In this document: one piece after another, positions 50,944 to 59,766 of the stretch | Numbering within the stretch: the stretch's first letter is position 1 | Layout: every line of letters begins with the position of its first letter | The notes under the pieces: model-generated | What the model saw: only the letters and a program-made list of their open reading frames with translations | Database searches by the model: none | Told to the model about the DNA's origin: nothing | Assembly: GCA_900470805.1 (NCBI GenBank) | Contig: UCCA01000039.1 | Coordinates: 61,419-125,418, forward strand | From: Hyphomicrobiales bacterium | GTDB lineage: Bacteria; Pseudomonadota; Alphaproteobacteria; Rhizobiales; Rhizobiaceae | DNA: 64,000 nucleotides | Direction: 5' to 3' | Translations under genes and position numbers: made by a program

Positions 50944-52203
50944 TCAGAGAATGACCTTTTCGAGCGGCGGACGCGTCGCCTCGAATTCCTTCAGCTTCGC
51001 CTCGTTCCGCGCGATATAATCACGGCTATCGGGGGTGGAGTACTGATTTTTCGAGATCTGAATCTGCATGATGAACAGTTCGTCCCAGCGGAAACCGATC
51101 TCGGAGCCCGCCAGATAGAACTCCCACATGCGGAAGAAGCGTTCGTCGTAAAGCGCCACCGCCTCCGGCTTTCGGGCAACGAAGCGCTCGCGCCAGTGGC
51201 GCAGCGTGTAGGCGTAGTGCAGCGGCAGGACCTCGACGTCGCGGACGAGCAAGTTCGCCTTTTCGATCGCTGGTAACGTCTCGCCGATCGAGGGGATGTA
51301 GCCTTGCGGGAAAATGTACTTCTCGATGAACGCGTTGGTGGCGAAGCTCGGCTTCGGGCGGGCAATCGAGTGCAGCACCATGACGCCGTCATCGGCGAGC
51401 AATTCGTGCACCTTGCGGAAGAAATTGCCGAAATTGCCGATGCCGACATGCTCGAACATGCCGACCGAGACGATGCGGTCGAATTTCTGACCCTTCATCG
51501 TCTTGTAGTCCTGCAGCTCGAAGCGCAGGCGATCGGACAGGCCCCGCTTCGCGGCCCGCTCGCGGGAGATCTTCAGCTGCTCCTCGCTGAGCGTGATGCC
51601 GGTGAGATCGACACCCGATGTCGATTCCGCCAGGTACATGCCCATGCCGCCCCAGCCGGAGCCGATTTCCAGCACGCGCTGGTTCGGCTCCAGCAGCAGC
51701 TTGGCCGCGATATGGCGCTTCTTGGCGACCTGCGCCTCCTCCAGGCTGATACCCGGCGGATTGTAATAGGCGCAGGAATACTGCCAGTCCTCGTCGAGAA
51801 ACAGCTCGAACAGCTTTTCCGAGAGGTCGTAGTGGTGGGCGACGTTGCGTTTGTTGTGGTTAACGGGAAGGCGGCTTTTGAGCTGCTGCAGGGCAATGCG
51901 GCCGATCAGGAGGGCTGCCATCGGGATGTCGAAGATTTCGTTGGTGGTGTTCTGCTTCACCATGGCCAGGAAATCGTAGATGTTGCCGTGTTCCAGAATG
52001 AACCGGCCATCCATGTACATTTCGCCGAGCTTGAGGGTGGGGTCGCGGCGGATCAGTCGTTCCGCTTCCTCGTCGGCGATGCGGACGGCAACAGGTTCCC
52101 CGGTGCCGTCCCCAATCTTGTGAGTCTCGCCATTGGCGAGCGTGAGTTCAAGGTTACCCTTGCGGATGATTTTCTGGACAATCGATAAGAAAGCCGACGC
52201 CAT
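50944..52203 (-). CDS. cfa: cyclopropane-fatty-acyl-phospholipid synthase
   Basis: A 419-residue SAM-dependent enzyme that adds a methylene across double bases of unsaturated phospholipid acyl chains, protecting membranes from acid and other stress. The SAM-binding motif is RVLEIGSGWGGMGMYLAEST; other blocks are HYDLSEKLFELFLDEDWQYS, SCAYYNPPGISLEEAQVAKK and VSVGMFEHVGIGNFGNFF. The N-terminal part (VRIADEEAERLIRRDPTLKL) is the usual Cfa lipid-binding region. ATG at 52203 fits the family. Rhizobia often have two cfa copies; only one is seen here. Terminator hairpin just downstream. Confidence 0.93.
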   Translation of the reverse strand: MASAFLSIVQKIIRKGNLELTLANGETHKIGDGTGEPVAVRIADEEAERLIRRDPTLKLGEMYMDGRFILEHGNIYDFLAMVKQNTTNEIFDIPMAALLIGRIALQQLKSRLPVNHNKRNVAHHYDLSEKLFELFLDEDWQYSCAYYNPPGISLEEAQVAKKRHIAAKLLLEPNQRVLEIGSGWGGMGMYLAESTSGVDLTGITLSEEQLKISRERAAKRGLSDRLRFELQDYKTMKGQKFDRIVSVGMFEHVGIGNFGNFFRKVHELLADDGVMVLHSIARPKPSFATNAFIEKYIFPQGYIPSIGETLPAIEKANLLVRDVEVLPLHYAYTLRHWRERFVARKPEAVALYDERFFRMWEFYLAGSEIGFRWDELFIMQIQISKNQYSTPDSRDYIARNEAKLKEFEATRPPLEKVIL

Positions 52204-52338
52204 GTATGAGGCCTCGCAATGTGACAGGATAATCCGATAAACTTAGACCCTCCGTGCCGCCTTACAAGCGCCGTAATTGGCACACCCGGCACAAGGCTGC
52301 CAAAGTGTGACATTTCTGCAATTGCTATTCGCAAGTCC

Positions 52339-54648
52339 TTATTTTCGCTTCATGGCCTCCGCGAGTGCCGCCCCAAACGCTCCTTGTGACTCCTGTTTCG
52401 GCGCCGATGTGCGCCGGTCGTTGCCACCGCGAGGGGCTGGATTTGCGCGGTTTTCGCCACGCGGCGCCGGTGGCTGCGCACCATCGTCCTTGCGCATCGA
52501 AAGGGCGATGCGTTTGCGCTTGGCATCGACCTCGACGACGCGAACCTTGACCACATCGCCGGCTTTCACAACTTCGTGAGGGTCTTTGACGAAGCGGTCG
52601 GCGAGCTGCGAGACGTGCACCAGACCATCCTGATGAACGCCGATATCGACGAAGGCGCCGAAGGCGGCGACGTTGGTGACCGTTCCCTCAAGCGTCATGC
52701 CGGGCTTCAGGTCGGCGATCTCGTTGATCCCTTCCGCGAAGGTCGCGGTCTTGAAGCTCGGGCGCGGGTCGCGGCCGGGCTTTTCGAGTTCGGCGAAGAT
52801 ATCCTTCACCGTCGGCAGGCCGAACTTGTCGTCGATGAACTGGCGCGGATCGACCGATTTCAGAACCGAACTGTCGCCCATCAACGAGCGCAGGTCGCGG
52901 CCGCAGGCGGCGACGATCTTCTTGGCGACGCCGTAGGCTTCCGGGTGAACCGAGGAGGCGTCGAGCGGCTCCTTGCCGTCACGGATGCGCAGAAAGCCGG
53001 CGCACTGCTCGAAGGTGCGCTGGCCGAGGCGGGCGACCTTGAGGAGATCGCGGCGAGTCTCGAAGCGGCCGGTCTCGTCGCGATGCTTGACGATGGCTTC
53101 GGCAATCGAGGTGCCGAGGCCGGAGACGCGCGCCAGGAGCGGAACGGAGGCCATGTTGAGATCGACGCCGACGGCATTCACCGCGTCCTCGACCACGGCA
53201 TCGAGCGAGCGTGACAGCTTGGTCTGGTCGACATCGTGCTGGTACTGGCCGACGCCGATCGACTTCGGCTCGATCTTGACGAGTTCGGCCAGCGGATCCT
53301 GCAGGCGGCGGGCGATGGAAACGGCACCACGCAGCGACACATCGAGATTGGGGAATTCGGCGGCGGCGGCGGCGGAGGCCGAATAGACCGAGGCGCCGGC
53401 TTCCGAGACGATGACCTTGGTGGGCTTTGTGCCCGGAAGCTCGGCCAGCATGTCGGCCACCAGCTTTTCCGTCTCGCGGCTGCCGGTGCCGTTGCCGATC
53501 GAGATCAGCTCGACATTGTGCTTGCGGATCAGCGAGGCGAGCTCGACCTGGGCGCCGCGCACGTCGTTGCGCGGCTGGAAGGGATAGACGGTGGAGGTGG
53601 CGACGACCTTGCCCGTCGCATCTGTGACGGCGACCTTGACGCCGGTGCGGATGCCCGGATCAAGGCCCATGGTCGGGCGCGAACCGGCGGGGGCCGCGAG
53701 CAGCAGGTCCTTGAGATTGCGGGCGAAGACATGGATCGCCTCCTCCTCGGCGCGCTCGCGCAGCTCGCGCATCAGGTCGAGCGACAGCGACATGGAGAGT
53801 TTGACGCGCCATGTCCAGCTGGCGACCTCCATCAGCCAGCGGTCAGCAGGGCGGCTGTTGCCGATCTCGTAGGCTGCAAAGATCATGCGCTCGACCGGCT
53901 TGTTCGGCGACGCGGTCTCGGCATCGGCCTCGATCGTGACCGTCAGCACCTCTTCGTTCCAGCCGCGCAGCATGGCGAGCGCGCGGTGGCCGGGAGCTGT
54001 CGCCCAGCGCTCGGTGTGGTCGAAATAGTCGGAAAACTTCTCGCCCGCCGCCTGCTTGCCGTCGACCACCCTCGCCTTCAGCAGGGCTGCGCTGCGCATA
54101 TGGGCGCGCAGGCGGCCGAGGAGATCGGCGTTTTCGGCGATCCCTTCTGCGACGATGTCGCGTGCGCCCTCGAGCGCCGCCTTCACGTCGGGGACGTCAG
54201 CGGTAATGTAGCCTTCCGCCAGCGTCGCCGGCTCCTTCGCGCGATCCGACAGGATCACTTCGGCGAGCGGGCCGAGGCCACGCTCGCGGGCGATCTCGGC
54301 GCGGGTGCGGCGCTTCGGCTTGTAGGGGAGATAGAGATCCTCGAGCTCGGCCTTGGTGGCGGCACCCTTGAGCTTCGCCATCAACTCGTCGCTCATCTTG
54401 CCCTGGCCGTTGATGCTGTCGACGATGGTGTCGCGACGGGCTTCGAGCTCGCGCAGGTAGACAAGGCGTTCGGCCAGATCGCGCAGCTGGGTATCGTCGA
54501 GGCCGCCGGTCACTTCCTTGCGGTAGCGGGCGATGAACGGCACCGTCGCGCCCTCATCCAGCAACTCGATCGCCGCCTTGGCCTGATCCGGTCGGGCCTT
54601 GATCTCGGAGGCGATCACTGCGGAGAGCATGCGGATATCAGCGGCCAT
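52339..54648 (-). CDS. tex: Tex family RNA-binding transcription accessory protein
   Basis: A 769-residue protein. Order: N-terminal Tex helical domain (VPFIARYRKEVTGGLDDTQL, LYLPYKPKRRTRAEIARERG), YqgF-like RNase H fold (MGLDPGIRTGVKVAVTDATG), helix-hairpin-helix repeats (MASVPLLARVSGLGTSIAEA) and a C-terminal S1 domain (FGAFVDIGVHQDGLVHVSQL). A basic, Pro/Arg-rich tail of about 50 residues follows. Tex proteins influence transcription and RNA stability. ATG 54648 is chosen as homology begins there. The gene stands alone; upstream begins a lower-GC stretch. Confidence 0.93.
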   Translation of the reverse strand: MAADIRMLSAVIASEIKARPDQAKAAIELLDEGATVPFIARYRKEVTGGLDDTQLRDLAERLVYLRELEARRDTIVDSINGQGKMSDELMAKLKGAATKAELEDLYLPYKPKRRTRAEIARERGLGPLAEVILSDRAKEPATLAEGYITADVPDVKAALEGARDIVAEGIAENADLLGRLRAHMRSAALLKARVVDGKQAAGEKFSDYFDHTERWATAPGHRALAMLRGWNEEVLTVTIEADAETASPNKPVERMIFAAYEIGNSRPADRWLMEVASWTWRVKLSMSLSLDLMRELRERAEEEAIHVFARNLKDLLLAAPAGSRPTMGLDPGIRTGVKVAVTDATGKVVATSTVYPFQPRNDVRGAQVELASLIRKHNVELISIGNGTGSRETEKLVADMLAELPGTKPTKVIVSEAGASVYSASAAAAAEFPNLDVSLRGAVSIARRLQDPLAELVKIEPKSIGVGQYQHDVDQTKLSRSLDAVVEDAVNAVGVDLNMASVPLLARVSGLGTSIAEAIVKHRDETGRFETRRDLLKVARLGQRTFEQCAGFLRIRDGKEPLDASSVHPEAYGVAKKIVAACGRDLRSLMGDSSVLKSVDPRQFIDDKFGLPTVKDIFAELEKPGRDPRPSFKTATFAEGINEIADLKPGMTLEGTVTNVAAFGAFVDIGVHQDGLVHVSQLADRFVKDPHEVVKAGDVVKVRVVEVDAKRKRIALSMRKDDGAQPPAPRGENRANPAPRGGNDRRTSAPKQESQGAFGAALAEAMKRK

Positions 54649-54967
54649 GATGGTTCCTGCGGTTTGTCTGAAGTTGGCGGACCATAACGGCGAAAAGCGG
54701 CAAGGCAATGCTTGAGATGGGTTTCCACAGCGTAAGTAGTAGATCCGGCAGGCGATCTAGCGCTGGGAAGCTTTGCGCCAATTGCGCTTATGGCCTTGAC
54801 CAACATGCTGGCGTTGATACTCTTCGAACCGGCTCGTGCAGCCAGCCGCTCGCACCCGAACTGGGATGGTGAATGCATACCAAATTCTTGGTCTGACCGC
54901 CCCGACGATTCCTCAGCAACGTGAGCACTGATCTCTTATCCGAGTCGTCTGTGGCGAAGGTTGACCT
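54649..54967. other. 319-base intergenic region, lower GC
   Basis: Lies between the divergent tex and 54968 genes. A minus-strand frame (to 54878) has no homology or ribosome-binding site. Base composition drops visibly compared with tex and glyS, consistent with the edge of an inserted segment. No att site or direct repeat was found. Confidence 0.45.
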
Positions 54968-55696
54968 ATGAGCAGCTTTATGGATTCGAAAGCAATGGCG
55001 AAGGCGCTTCGCTCATCTCTGGCTGAGCGCAATATTGAACTTTCACACAGTGCATGCCTTGAAATGGTGGCACGGCAATTTGGATTTGCCGATTGGAATA
55101 TCTTGTCCGCGCAGATAGAGGCGACCAAAACAAAGCTTCAACCTCTGTCAATGCCGGCTGGCTGGTTCCCAACAAGCTTCACCGATCCGAAGCTTTACCG
55201 TGTCGGGTTAGACACTACCACGCCGGGATGTGCGTTGATCGAGAGCATTGCGAACCGACAAAATGATCTCGGCAACAAGCGCTTCGCGTGCTTGATGCAG
55301 AGCATCGACGCGCAGCAATATCTCGGGGAGAAGATAAAATTGACTGCGGCTCTTCGATGTGAAGACGCAGACTGCGGCACGATCTGGATGCGTATCGACG
55401 GAATCGAGCGGCCATCTATCCGCTTCGATAACATGCTTTCGAGAGACGAACACGGCCCAATTAGCGGCACAACAGGATGGTCATCGCGTTCAATCGTTTT
55501 GGAGGTTCCACTCCAGGCGGCCAGTATCCATTATGGCTTCTTCCTTAAAGGATACGGGAAACTATGGGCCCGGAGTTTCGCCCTGGAAGTAGTATCTAAC
55601 TCTGTTGCAGATACCGACGTGGCTTTGCAGCCGGGCGAGCAAAAGACATTCCCAACCCAGCCAAGCAATCTTGATTTTGCGAACAACGGTGTTTGA
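54968..55696 (+). CDS. glyoxalase-related N-terminal domain fused to a carbohydrate-binding-like beta domain
   Basis: A 242-residue protein. Residues 1-50 match the small helical glyoxalase-related domain (SKAMAKALRSSLAERNIELS and HSACLEMVARQFGFADWNIL). Residues 60-225 resemble the beta-sandwich found at the end of some AraC-like or uncharacterised proteins: GNKRFACLMQSIDAQQYLGE, GTIWMRIDG, RFDNMLSRD, TTGWSSRSIVLEVPLQAASI and HYGFFLKGYGKLWARSFALE. Neither half has an assigned activity. Base and codon use is distinctly more AT-rich than neighbours, suggesting acquisition by transfer. It is a one-gene unit ending before a perfect hairpin. Confidence 0.65.
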   Translation: MSSFMDSKAMAKALRSSLAERNIELSHSACLEMVARQFGFADWNILSAQIEATKTKLQPLSMPAGWFPTSFTDPKLYRVGLDTTTPGCALIESIANRQNDLGNKRFACLMQSIDAQQYLGEKIKLTAALRCEDADCGTIWMRIDGIERPSIRFDNMLSRDEHGPISGTTGWSSRSIVLEVPLQAASIHYGFFLKGYGKLWARSFALEVVSNSVADTDVALQPGEQKTFPTQPSNLDFANNGV

Positions 55697-55714
55697 TTCC
55701 AAGGTAGCTGTTTC

Positions 55715-55748
55715 TATCGGCCCGATCGAATGCAATCTCGGGCCGATA
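55715..55748. terminator. perfect 11-bp hairpin downstream of the 54968 gene
   Basis: TATCGGCCCGA (55715-55725) and TCGGGCCGATA (55738-55748) pair perfectly around a 12-base loop, beginning 19 bases after the stop. No T run follows. It may mark the 3' end of an inserted cassette. Confidence 0.55.
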
Positions 55749-55951
55749 GACGACATCGATATTCGACCGCGCGCGGGAAAGCCTATTCTGAACAACAAAG
55801 GCTGGCGAAAGGCACTCCGGCTACCCAAATCCCCGCCCCTCACCCCTTCTCGCTTTTGCAGCTTGTGCAGATACGCCATTCTTTGCTAGCAGAGGCGACC
55901 GTTTTCAGACCCGCAAGGTAGCGCCTTCCCCGTGGAGGCAAGGAAAGTGAC

Positions 55952-58129
55952 ATGCCCGATCTGCTGCTAGAACTCCGCTCCGAAGAGATCCCGGCCCGCC
56001 TGCAGCGCAAGGCTGCCGGCGACCTCAAGAAGCTCGTTACCGACGCGCTCGTCGAGGCAGGTCTTTCCTATGAGGGCGCGCGCGAATACTGGACGCCGCG
56101 CCGGCTGACGCTCGACATTCGCGGCCTCACCGCCCGCTCCGCCGATGTGCGCGAGGAACGCAAGGGACCGCGCACCGACGCCAACGAAAAGGCGATCGAA
56201 GGCTTTTTGCGCGCCGCCGGCTTGTCGTCGATCTCCGAGGCGCAGGTGCAGAGCGACCCGAAGAAGGGCGATTTCTACGTCGCGATCATCTCGAAAACCG
56301 GCCGCGCCGCCGAGGAGATCATCGCCGAGGTGATGCCCGGTATCATCCGCGACTTCCCGTGGCCGAAGCCGATGCGCTGGGGCAAGGCCTCCTCGCAGCC
56401 GGGCTCGCTGCGCTGGGTGCGGCCGCTGCAGTCGATCGTCTGCGTGTTCGGCACCGAGCATGAGGAAACCTCGGTCATTCCGTTCGAGATCTCCGGCATC
56501 GTCGCCTCGAACATCACCTACGGCCATCGCTTCCATGCGCCCGAGGCGATCACCGTCAAGCGTTTCGACGATTACGTGGCGAACCTCGAGAAGGCCAAGG
56601 TCATCCTCGACGCCGAGCGCCGCAAGGACATTATCCTGCACGACGCCCGCGACGTGGCCTTTGCCAACGGCCTCGAGCTGGTCGAGGATGAAGGGCTGCT
56701 GGAAGAGGTTTCCGGCCTTGTCGAATGGCCGCAGGTGCTGATGGGCAGCTTCGAGGAGGATTACCTGTCGATCCCGTCGGAGATCATCCGTCTGACGATC
56801 AAGACGAACCAGAAGTGTTTCGTCACCCGCAAACCGGGTAGCGAGACGCTTTCGAATAATTTCATCCTGATTTCCAATATCGAAGCCAGCGATGGCGGCA
56901 AGGAAATCATCCACGGCAACGGCAAGGTGGTGCGCGCGCGTCTCTCCGACGCGCTGCATTTCTGGAAGCGTGACCAGGGCAACCTGCCGGATCTGGAAAC
57001 GCTGGAGGCGTCCGCCAAGAAGTTCGGCCTCGATCTCGCGAAGCCGCTCGACCAGCGCATGGCGAAGCTCGACGCGCTCAACGTCACCTTCCATGCCAAG
57101 CTCGGCACGCAGGGCGAACGGGTGGAGCGCATCCGCGCCATGGCCGCCAAGGTCGCCTTCCCTGCCGGCGCCGACTACAAGCTGGTCGACCGCGCCGTGG
57201 TGCTGGCGAAGGCCGATCTGCGCACCGAGGCAGTCGGCGAATTTCCGGAGCTGCAGGGCGTGATGGGCCGCAAGTATGCGGCGCTTCAGGGCGAAGACGT
57301 GGTCGTCTCGACCGCCATCGAGGAACACTACAAGCCGCAGGGGCCATCCGACCAGCTGCCGCAGGACAAGGTGGCGATCACGGTGGCGTTGGCCGACAAG
57401 CTCGACACGCTGATCGGCTTCTGGGCCGTCGACGAAAAGCCGACCGGCTCGAAGGACCCCTTCGCGCTCCGTCGCGCCGCCCTCGGCGTCATCCGCATCA
57501 TCTTGGAGCGCGGCGTGCACCTGACGCTGCTCCCGCGCATCGTCAGCCACATGGCGCGTATCGACATGGATATATCGAGCTCGGTCGCGTCCGACGACAT
57601 GACGCGCCAGCTCGACCTGCTCTCCTTCTTCCATGACCGCCTGAAGGTTTATCTGCGCGACCAGGGCGCGCGCCACGACCTGATCGACGCGGTGCTGACG
57701 CCGGAGACGGACGACCTGCGCATGGTCGCCCGCCGCGTCGAGGCGTTGACGGCCTTCGTCAGCTCCGAGGACGGCAAGAATCTGCTCGCCGGCACCAAGC
57801 GCGCCGTGCAGCTGCTGGCCGCCGAGGAAAAGAAGGGCACCGTGGTTGCCGATGGTGTGTCGGACGCCCTGTTGAAGCTCGACGCCGAGAAGGAACTGTT
57901 CGCCGCGATCAAGACGGTTTCGGCCGAGGCATCCGGCGCGATCGAGAAGGAAGATTTCCGCTCGGCGATGGCGGCACTTTCGACGCTGCGAGCGCCCGTC
58001 GACCGCTTCTTCACCGACGTGCTCGTCAACGACGAGGACGCGGCAATCCGCGCCAACCGTCTGGCGCTGCTGCGCCTGATCCGTGAAGCGACCGGCACGG
58101 TTGCCGACTTTTCGAAGATCGCAGGCTGA
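55952..58129 (+). CDS. glyS: glycyl-tRNA synthetase beta subunit
   Basis: A 725-residue beta chain of the heterotetrameric bacterial GlyRS, needed for tRNA recognition together with the alpha chain GlyQ. The N-terminus is the classical MPDLLLELRSEEIPARLQRK; other blocks are PKPMRWGKASSQPGSLRWVR, YGHRFHAP and KDPFALRRAALGVIRI. AAGGAAAG lies 6-7 bases before ATG 55952. glyQ is not adjacent as it usually is nearby in rhizobia; the preceding 1 kb holds the low-GC gene instead. No T-box or other leader structure was recognised. It is convergent with the yqaA-like gene. Confidence 0.96.
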   Translation: MPDLLLELRSEEIPARLQRKAAGDLKKLVTDALVEAGLSYEGAREYWTPRRLTLDIRGLTARSADVREERKGPRTDANEKAIEGFLRAAGLSSISEAQVQSDPKKGDFYVAIISKTGRAAEEIIAEVMPGIIRDFPWPKPMRWGKASSQPGSLRWVRPLQSIVCVFGTEHEETSVIPFEISGIVASNITYGHRFHAPEAITVKRFDDYVANLEKAKVILDAERRKDIILHDARDVAFANGLELVEDEGLLEEVSGLVEWPQVLMGSFEEDYLSIPSEIIRLTIKTNQKCFVTRKPGSETLSNNFILISNIEASDGGKEIIHGNGKVVRARLSDALHFWKRDQGNLPDLETLEASAKKFGLDLAKPLDQRMAKLDALNVTFHAKLGTQGERVERIRAMAAKVAFPAGADYKLVDRAVVLAKADLRTEAVGEFPELQGVMGRKYAALQGEDVVVSTAIEEHYKPQGPSDQLPQDKVAITVALADKLDTLIGFWAVDEKPTGSKDPFALRRAALGVIRIILERGVHLTLLPRIVSHMARIDMDISSSVASDDMTRQLDLLSFFHDRLKVYLRDQGARHDLIDAVLTPETDDLRMVARRVEALTAFVSSEDGKNLLAGTKRAVQLLAAEEKKGTVVADGVSDALLKLDAEKELFAAIKTVSAEASGAIEKEDFRSAMAALSTLRAPVDRFFTDVLVNDEDAAIRANRLALLRLIREATGTVADFSKIAG

Positions 58130-58133
58130 TCCT

Positions 58134-58574
58134 TCAGCCGAAGAGACCCATGGTTATGGCCGCCAGGACCGCGTAACGCGCGGTCTTGGCGATCGTCACC
58201 AGCACCAGGAAGATTGGCAGCGGTTCCTTCATGACGCCGGCGACGAAGGTAATGGGATCGCCGATAACAGGCACCCAGCTTGCGAGCAGCGACCACTTGC
58301 CATAGCGCCGATACCAGCGCTGCGCCCGATCCAGCGCCTTGCCGCCCGCCGGAAACCACGGCTTGTCGCGAAACCGCTCGACGCCCACGCCGAGCAGCCA
58401 GTTGACAACAGAGCCGAGAATATTGCCTGCGCTGGCGGCGGCAACGAGAAGCAGCGTCGAATATTTGCCTGTGAGGATGAGCGCGACGAGGCCCGCTTCC
58501 GACTGCGCCGGGAAGACGGTAGCGGCGATGAGGGAGATGGCGAAGAGGCCGGCGTAGGCCGCGAGGTCAGTCAT
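58134..58574 (-). CDS. YqaA family membrane protein (DedA/SNARE-associated type)
   Basis: A 146-residue membrane protein with three to four hydrophobic segments. LFAISLIAATVFPAQSEAGL, AAASAGNILGSVVNWLLGVG and the arginine-bearing RYGKWSLLASWVPVIGDPIT correspond to the re-entrant and catalytic-like motifs of the DedA/VTT superfamily, here in the short YqaA form. Members are thought to move lipids or protect membrane potential; the role of YqaA is unproven. ATG 58574 (MTDLAAYAGLF) fits homologues better than the start at 58655. It ends only 4 bases from the glyS stop, convergently. Confidence 0.87.
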   Translation of the reverse strand: MTDLAAYAGLFAISLIAATVFPAQSEAGLVALILTGKYSTLLLVAAASAGNILGSVVNWLLGVGVERFRDKPWFPAGGKALDRAQRWYRRYGKWSLLASWVPVIGDPITFVAGVMKEPLPIFLVLVTIAKTARYAVLAAITMGLFG

Positions 58575-58821
58575 GCGCTGTCCCAGAACTCTCGGGCTTT
58601 TCTTCATCGACGCGCACTTAAATATCATCCTTTCGCATCGCGACGGATGATCCACTCCGGCCGCCGTAAAGCTGGAACTATCACGTCCACTGCGCCATGC
58701 CTAACCGATGTGAACGATTCTGTTCAGCGCTATCTGATGAGTTAAACGGCGCACTCGATAACAGCCGACCAAAGCCGCCTCGGCGCCACCGGACTGATCT
58801 CACCAACGCTGACCATACAAC

Positions 58822-58850
58822 TTGACATGACATCACATACGATATCATAT
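58822..58850 (+). promoter_or_regulatory. toxin-antitoxin promoter with overlapping palindromic operator
   Basis: TTGACA (58822-58827) fits a -35 box; a -10-like CATATT lies about 18 bases on. The 14-base near-palindrome ATACGATATCATAT (58837-58850, one mismatched pair, centred on GATATC) overlaps the -10 and ends 7 bases before the PIN gene start codon. It is the natural site for autoregulation by the ribbon-helix-helix antitoxin. Confidence 0.55.
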
Positions 58851-58857
58851 TTGGATT

Positions 58858-59295
58858 ATGATCGTTGTCGATGCAAATGTTGTACTCTCGGCTCTGCGGT
58901 CATCGCGCGGAGCATCGCACTGGATTTTACGTGAGATACTGATTGGGCATGTTCCGTTTGCTGTATCCCCGGCGGTTGCGCTTGAATATGAAGACGTGCT
59001 GAAAAGACCAGGTATGCTTGGCGACCATCCTTGGATTGGCGCAAACGAAATCGACAGCATCCTGAACGCGATTTGCAACCGGGCCACTCTGATTTCTCCA
59101 TGGTTTCGGTTTAGGCCGTTCCTCGCCGATCCTAAAGATGACATCTACATAGAATGTGCACTGGCTGCAGGCGCGACATTGATGGTGAGCAACGACAGGC
59201 ATTTCCAGAATCCGGCAGTACGTGCCTTCGGGCTGTCCGTTGTCACCGCCGGAGAGTTTGTGGCAGATTTTACGAAAAGGAGACCAGCAACATGA
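58858..59295 (+). CDS. PIN-domain ribonuclease toxin (type II toxin-antitoxin)
   Basis: A 145-residue PIN protein of the COG1569-like group. The acidic active-site residues are visible: D5 (MIVVDANVVLSALRSS), E43 (ALEYEDVLKR), D94/D95 (DPKDDIYIECALAAGA) and D113 (VSNDRHF). Such toxins cleave tRNA or rRNA and are held inactive by the partner antitoxin. The stop overlaps the antitoxin ATG (ATGA). Toxin-first order is unusual for type II modules in general but known for this PIN group. No ribosome-binding site precedes ATG 58858, and the promoter ends so close that the mRNA may be leaderless. More AT-rich than neighbours. Confidence 0.87.
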   Translation: MIVVDANVVLSALRSSRGASHWILREILIGHVPFAVSPAVALEYEDVLKRPGMLGDHPWIGANEIDSILNAICNRATLISPWFRFRPFLADPKDDIYIECALAAGATLMVSNDRHFQNPAVRAFGLSVVTAGEFVADFTKRRPAT

Positions 59296-59555
59296 GCACC
59301 TATCCTCTGAGAATAGCGGATCATGTCATGGAGGAGGCCAAGCAGGCTGCAGCAGATGACAACGTGTCGCTGAACCAGTTGCTTTCCGCTTTCATCGCAG
59401 ACGGTATTGGCCATCGGCGTGCTATCATGGAACTGAAGAAGCGCGCGGCGCGTGGCGATGTTGATACGGCTCTCGCCATTCTTGAGCGCACGCCGGATGT
59501 CGTACCTGATGCTGGCGACGAACTGGCGGCATCGAAAAAGACGTCGCGCCGATAG
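59292..59555 (+). CDS. ribbon-helix-helix antitoxin partner of the PIN toxin
   Basis: An 87-residue protein overlapping the toxin stop by 4 bases. The N-terminus (STYPLRIADHVMEEAKQAAA and DDNVSLNQLLSAFIADGIGH) is a strand followed by two helices typical of ribbon-helix-helix/HicB-like DNA-binding antitoxins. The C-terminal half (KKRAARGDVDTALAILERTP) would wrap the toxin active site. It should autorepress through the palindrome at 58837-58850. A terminator follows at 59711. Confidence 0.82.
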   Translation: MSTYPLRIADHVMEEAKQAAADDNVSLNQLLSAFIADGIGHRRAIMELKKRAARGDVDTALAILERTPDVVPDAGDELAASKKTSRR

Positions 59556-59710
59556 TATCCGCGCGTTCGGAGCGGTATAGATGCGCTCTAGCCGAGCGGG
59601 TTTCGCTAGGACAAAAAAATGCGGAGGCGCTCGCCACGTTAAGGTGGGGCCGCTCAATTCTGGCCGCAAGATGCGCGTCCCCCCTTCCACAAAGGCTATG
59701 CGTCGACTCA

Positions 59711-59742
59711 AAACAGCCGCCGGATCGCTCCGGCGGCTGTTT
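59711..59742. terminator. bidirectional terminator
   Basis: Perfect 13-bp stem AAACAGCCGCCGG/CCGGCGGCTGTTT with loop ATCGCT, between the convergent antitoxin and chemoreceptor genes. Confidence 0.92.
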
Positions 59743-59766
59743 GCGTCCTATCACGCCTGCCCGGCC

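Noticed and set aside
52204..52338. Sigma-54-like TGGCAC sequence upstream of cfa
   Set aside because: The -12 TTGC element is not conserved and the orientation does not fit the gene.
54615..54878. Minus-strand 87-residue frame upstream of tex as a possible transposase remnant
   Set aside because: No recognisable motif, and half of it overlaps the tex start.
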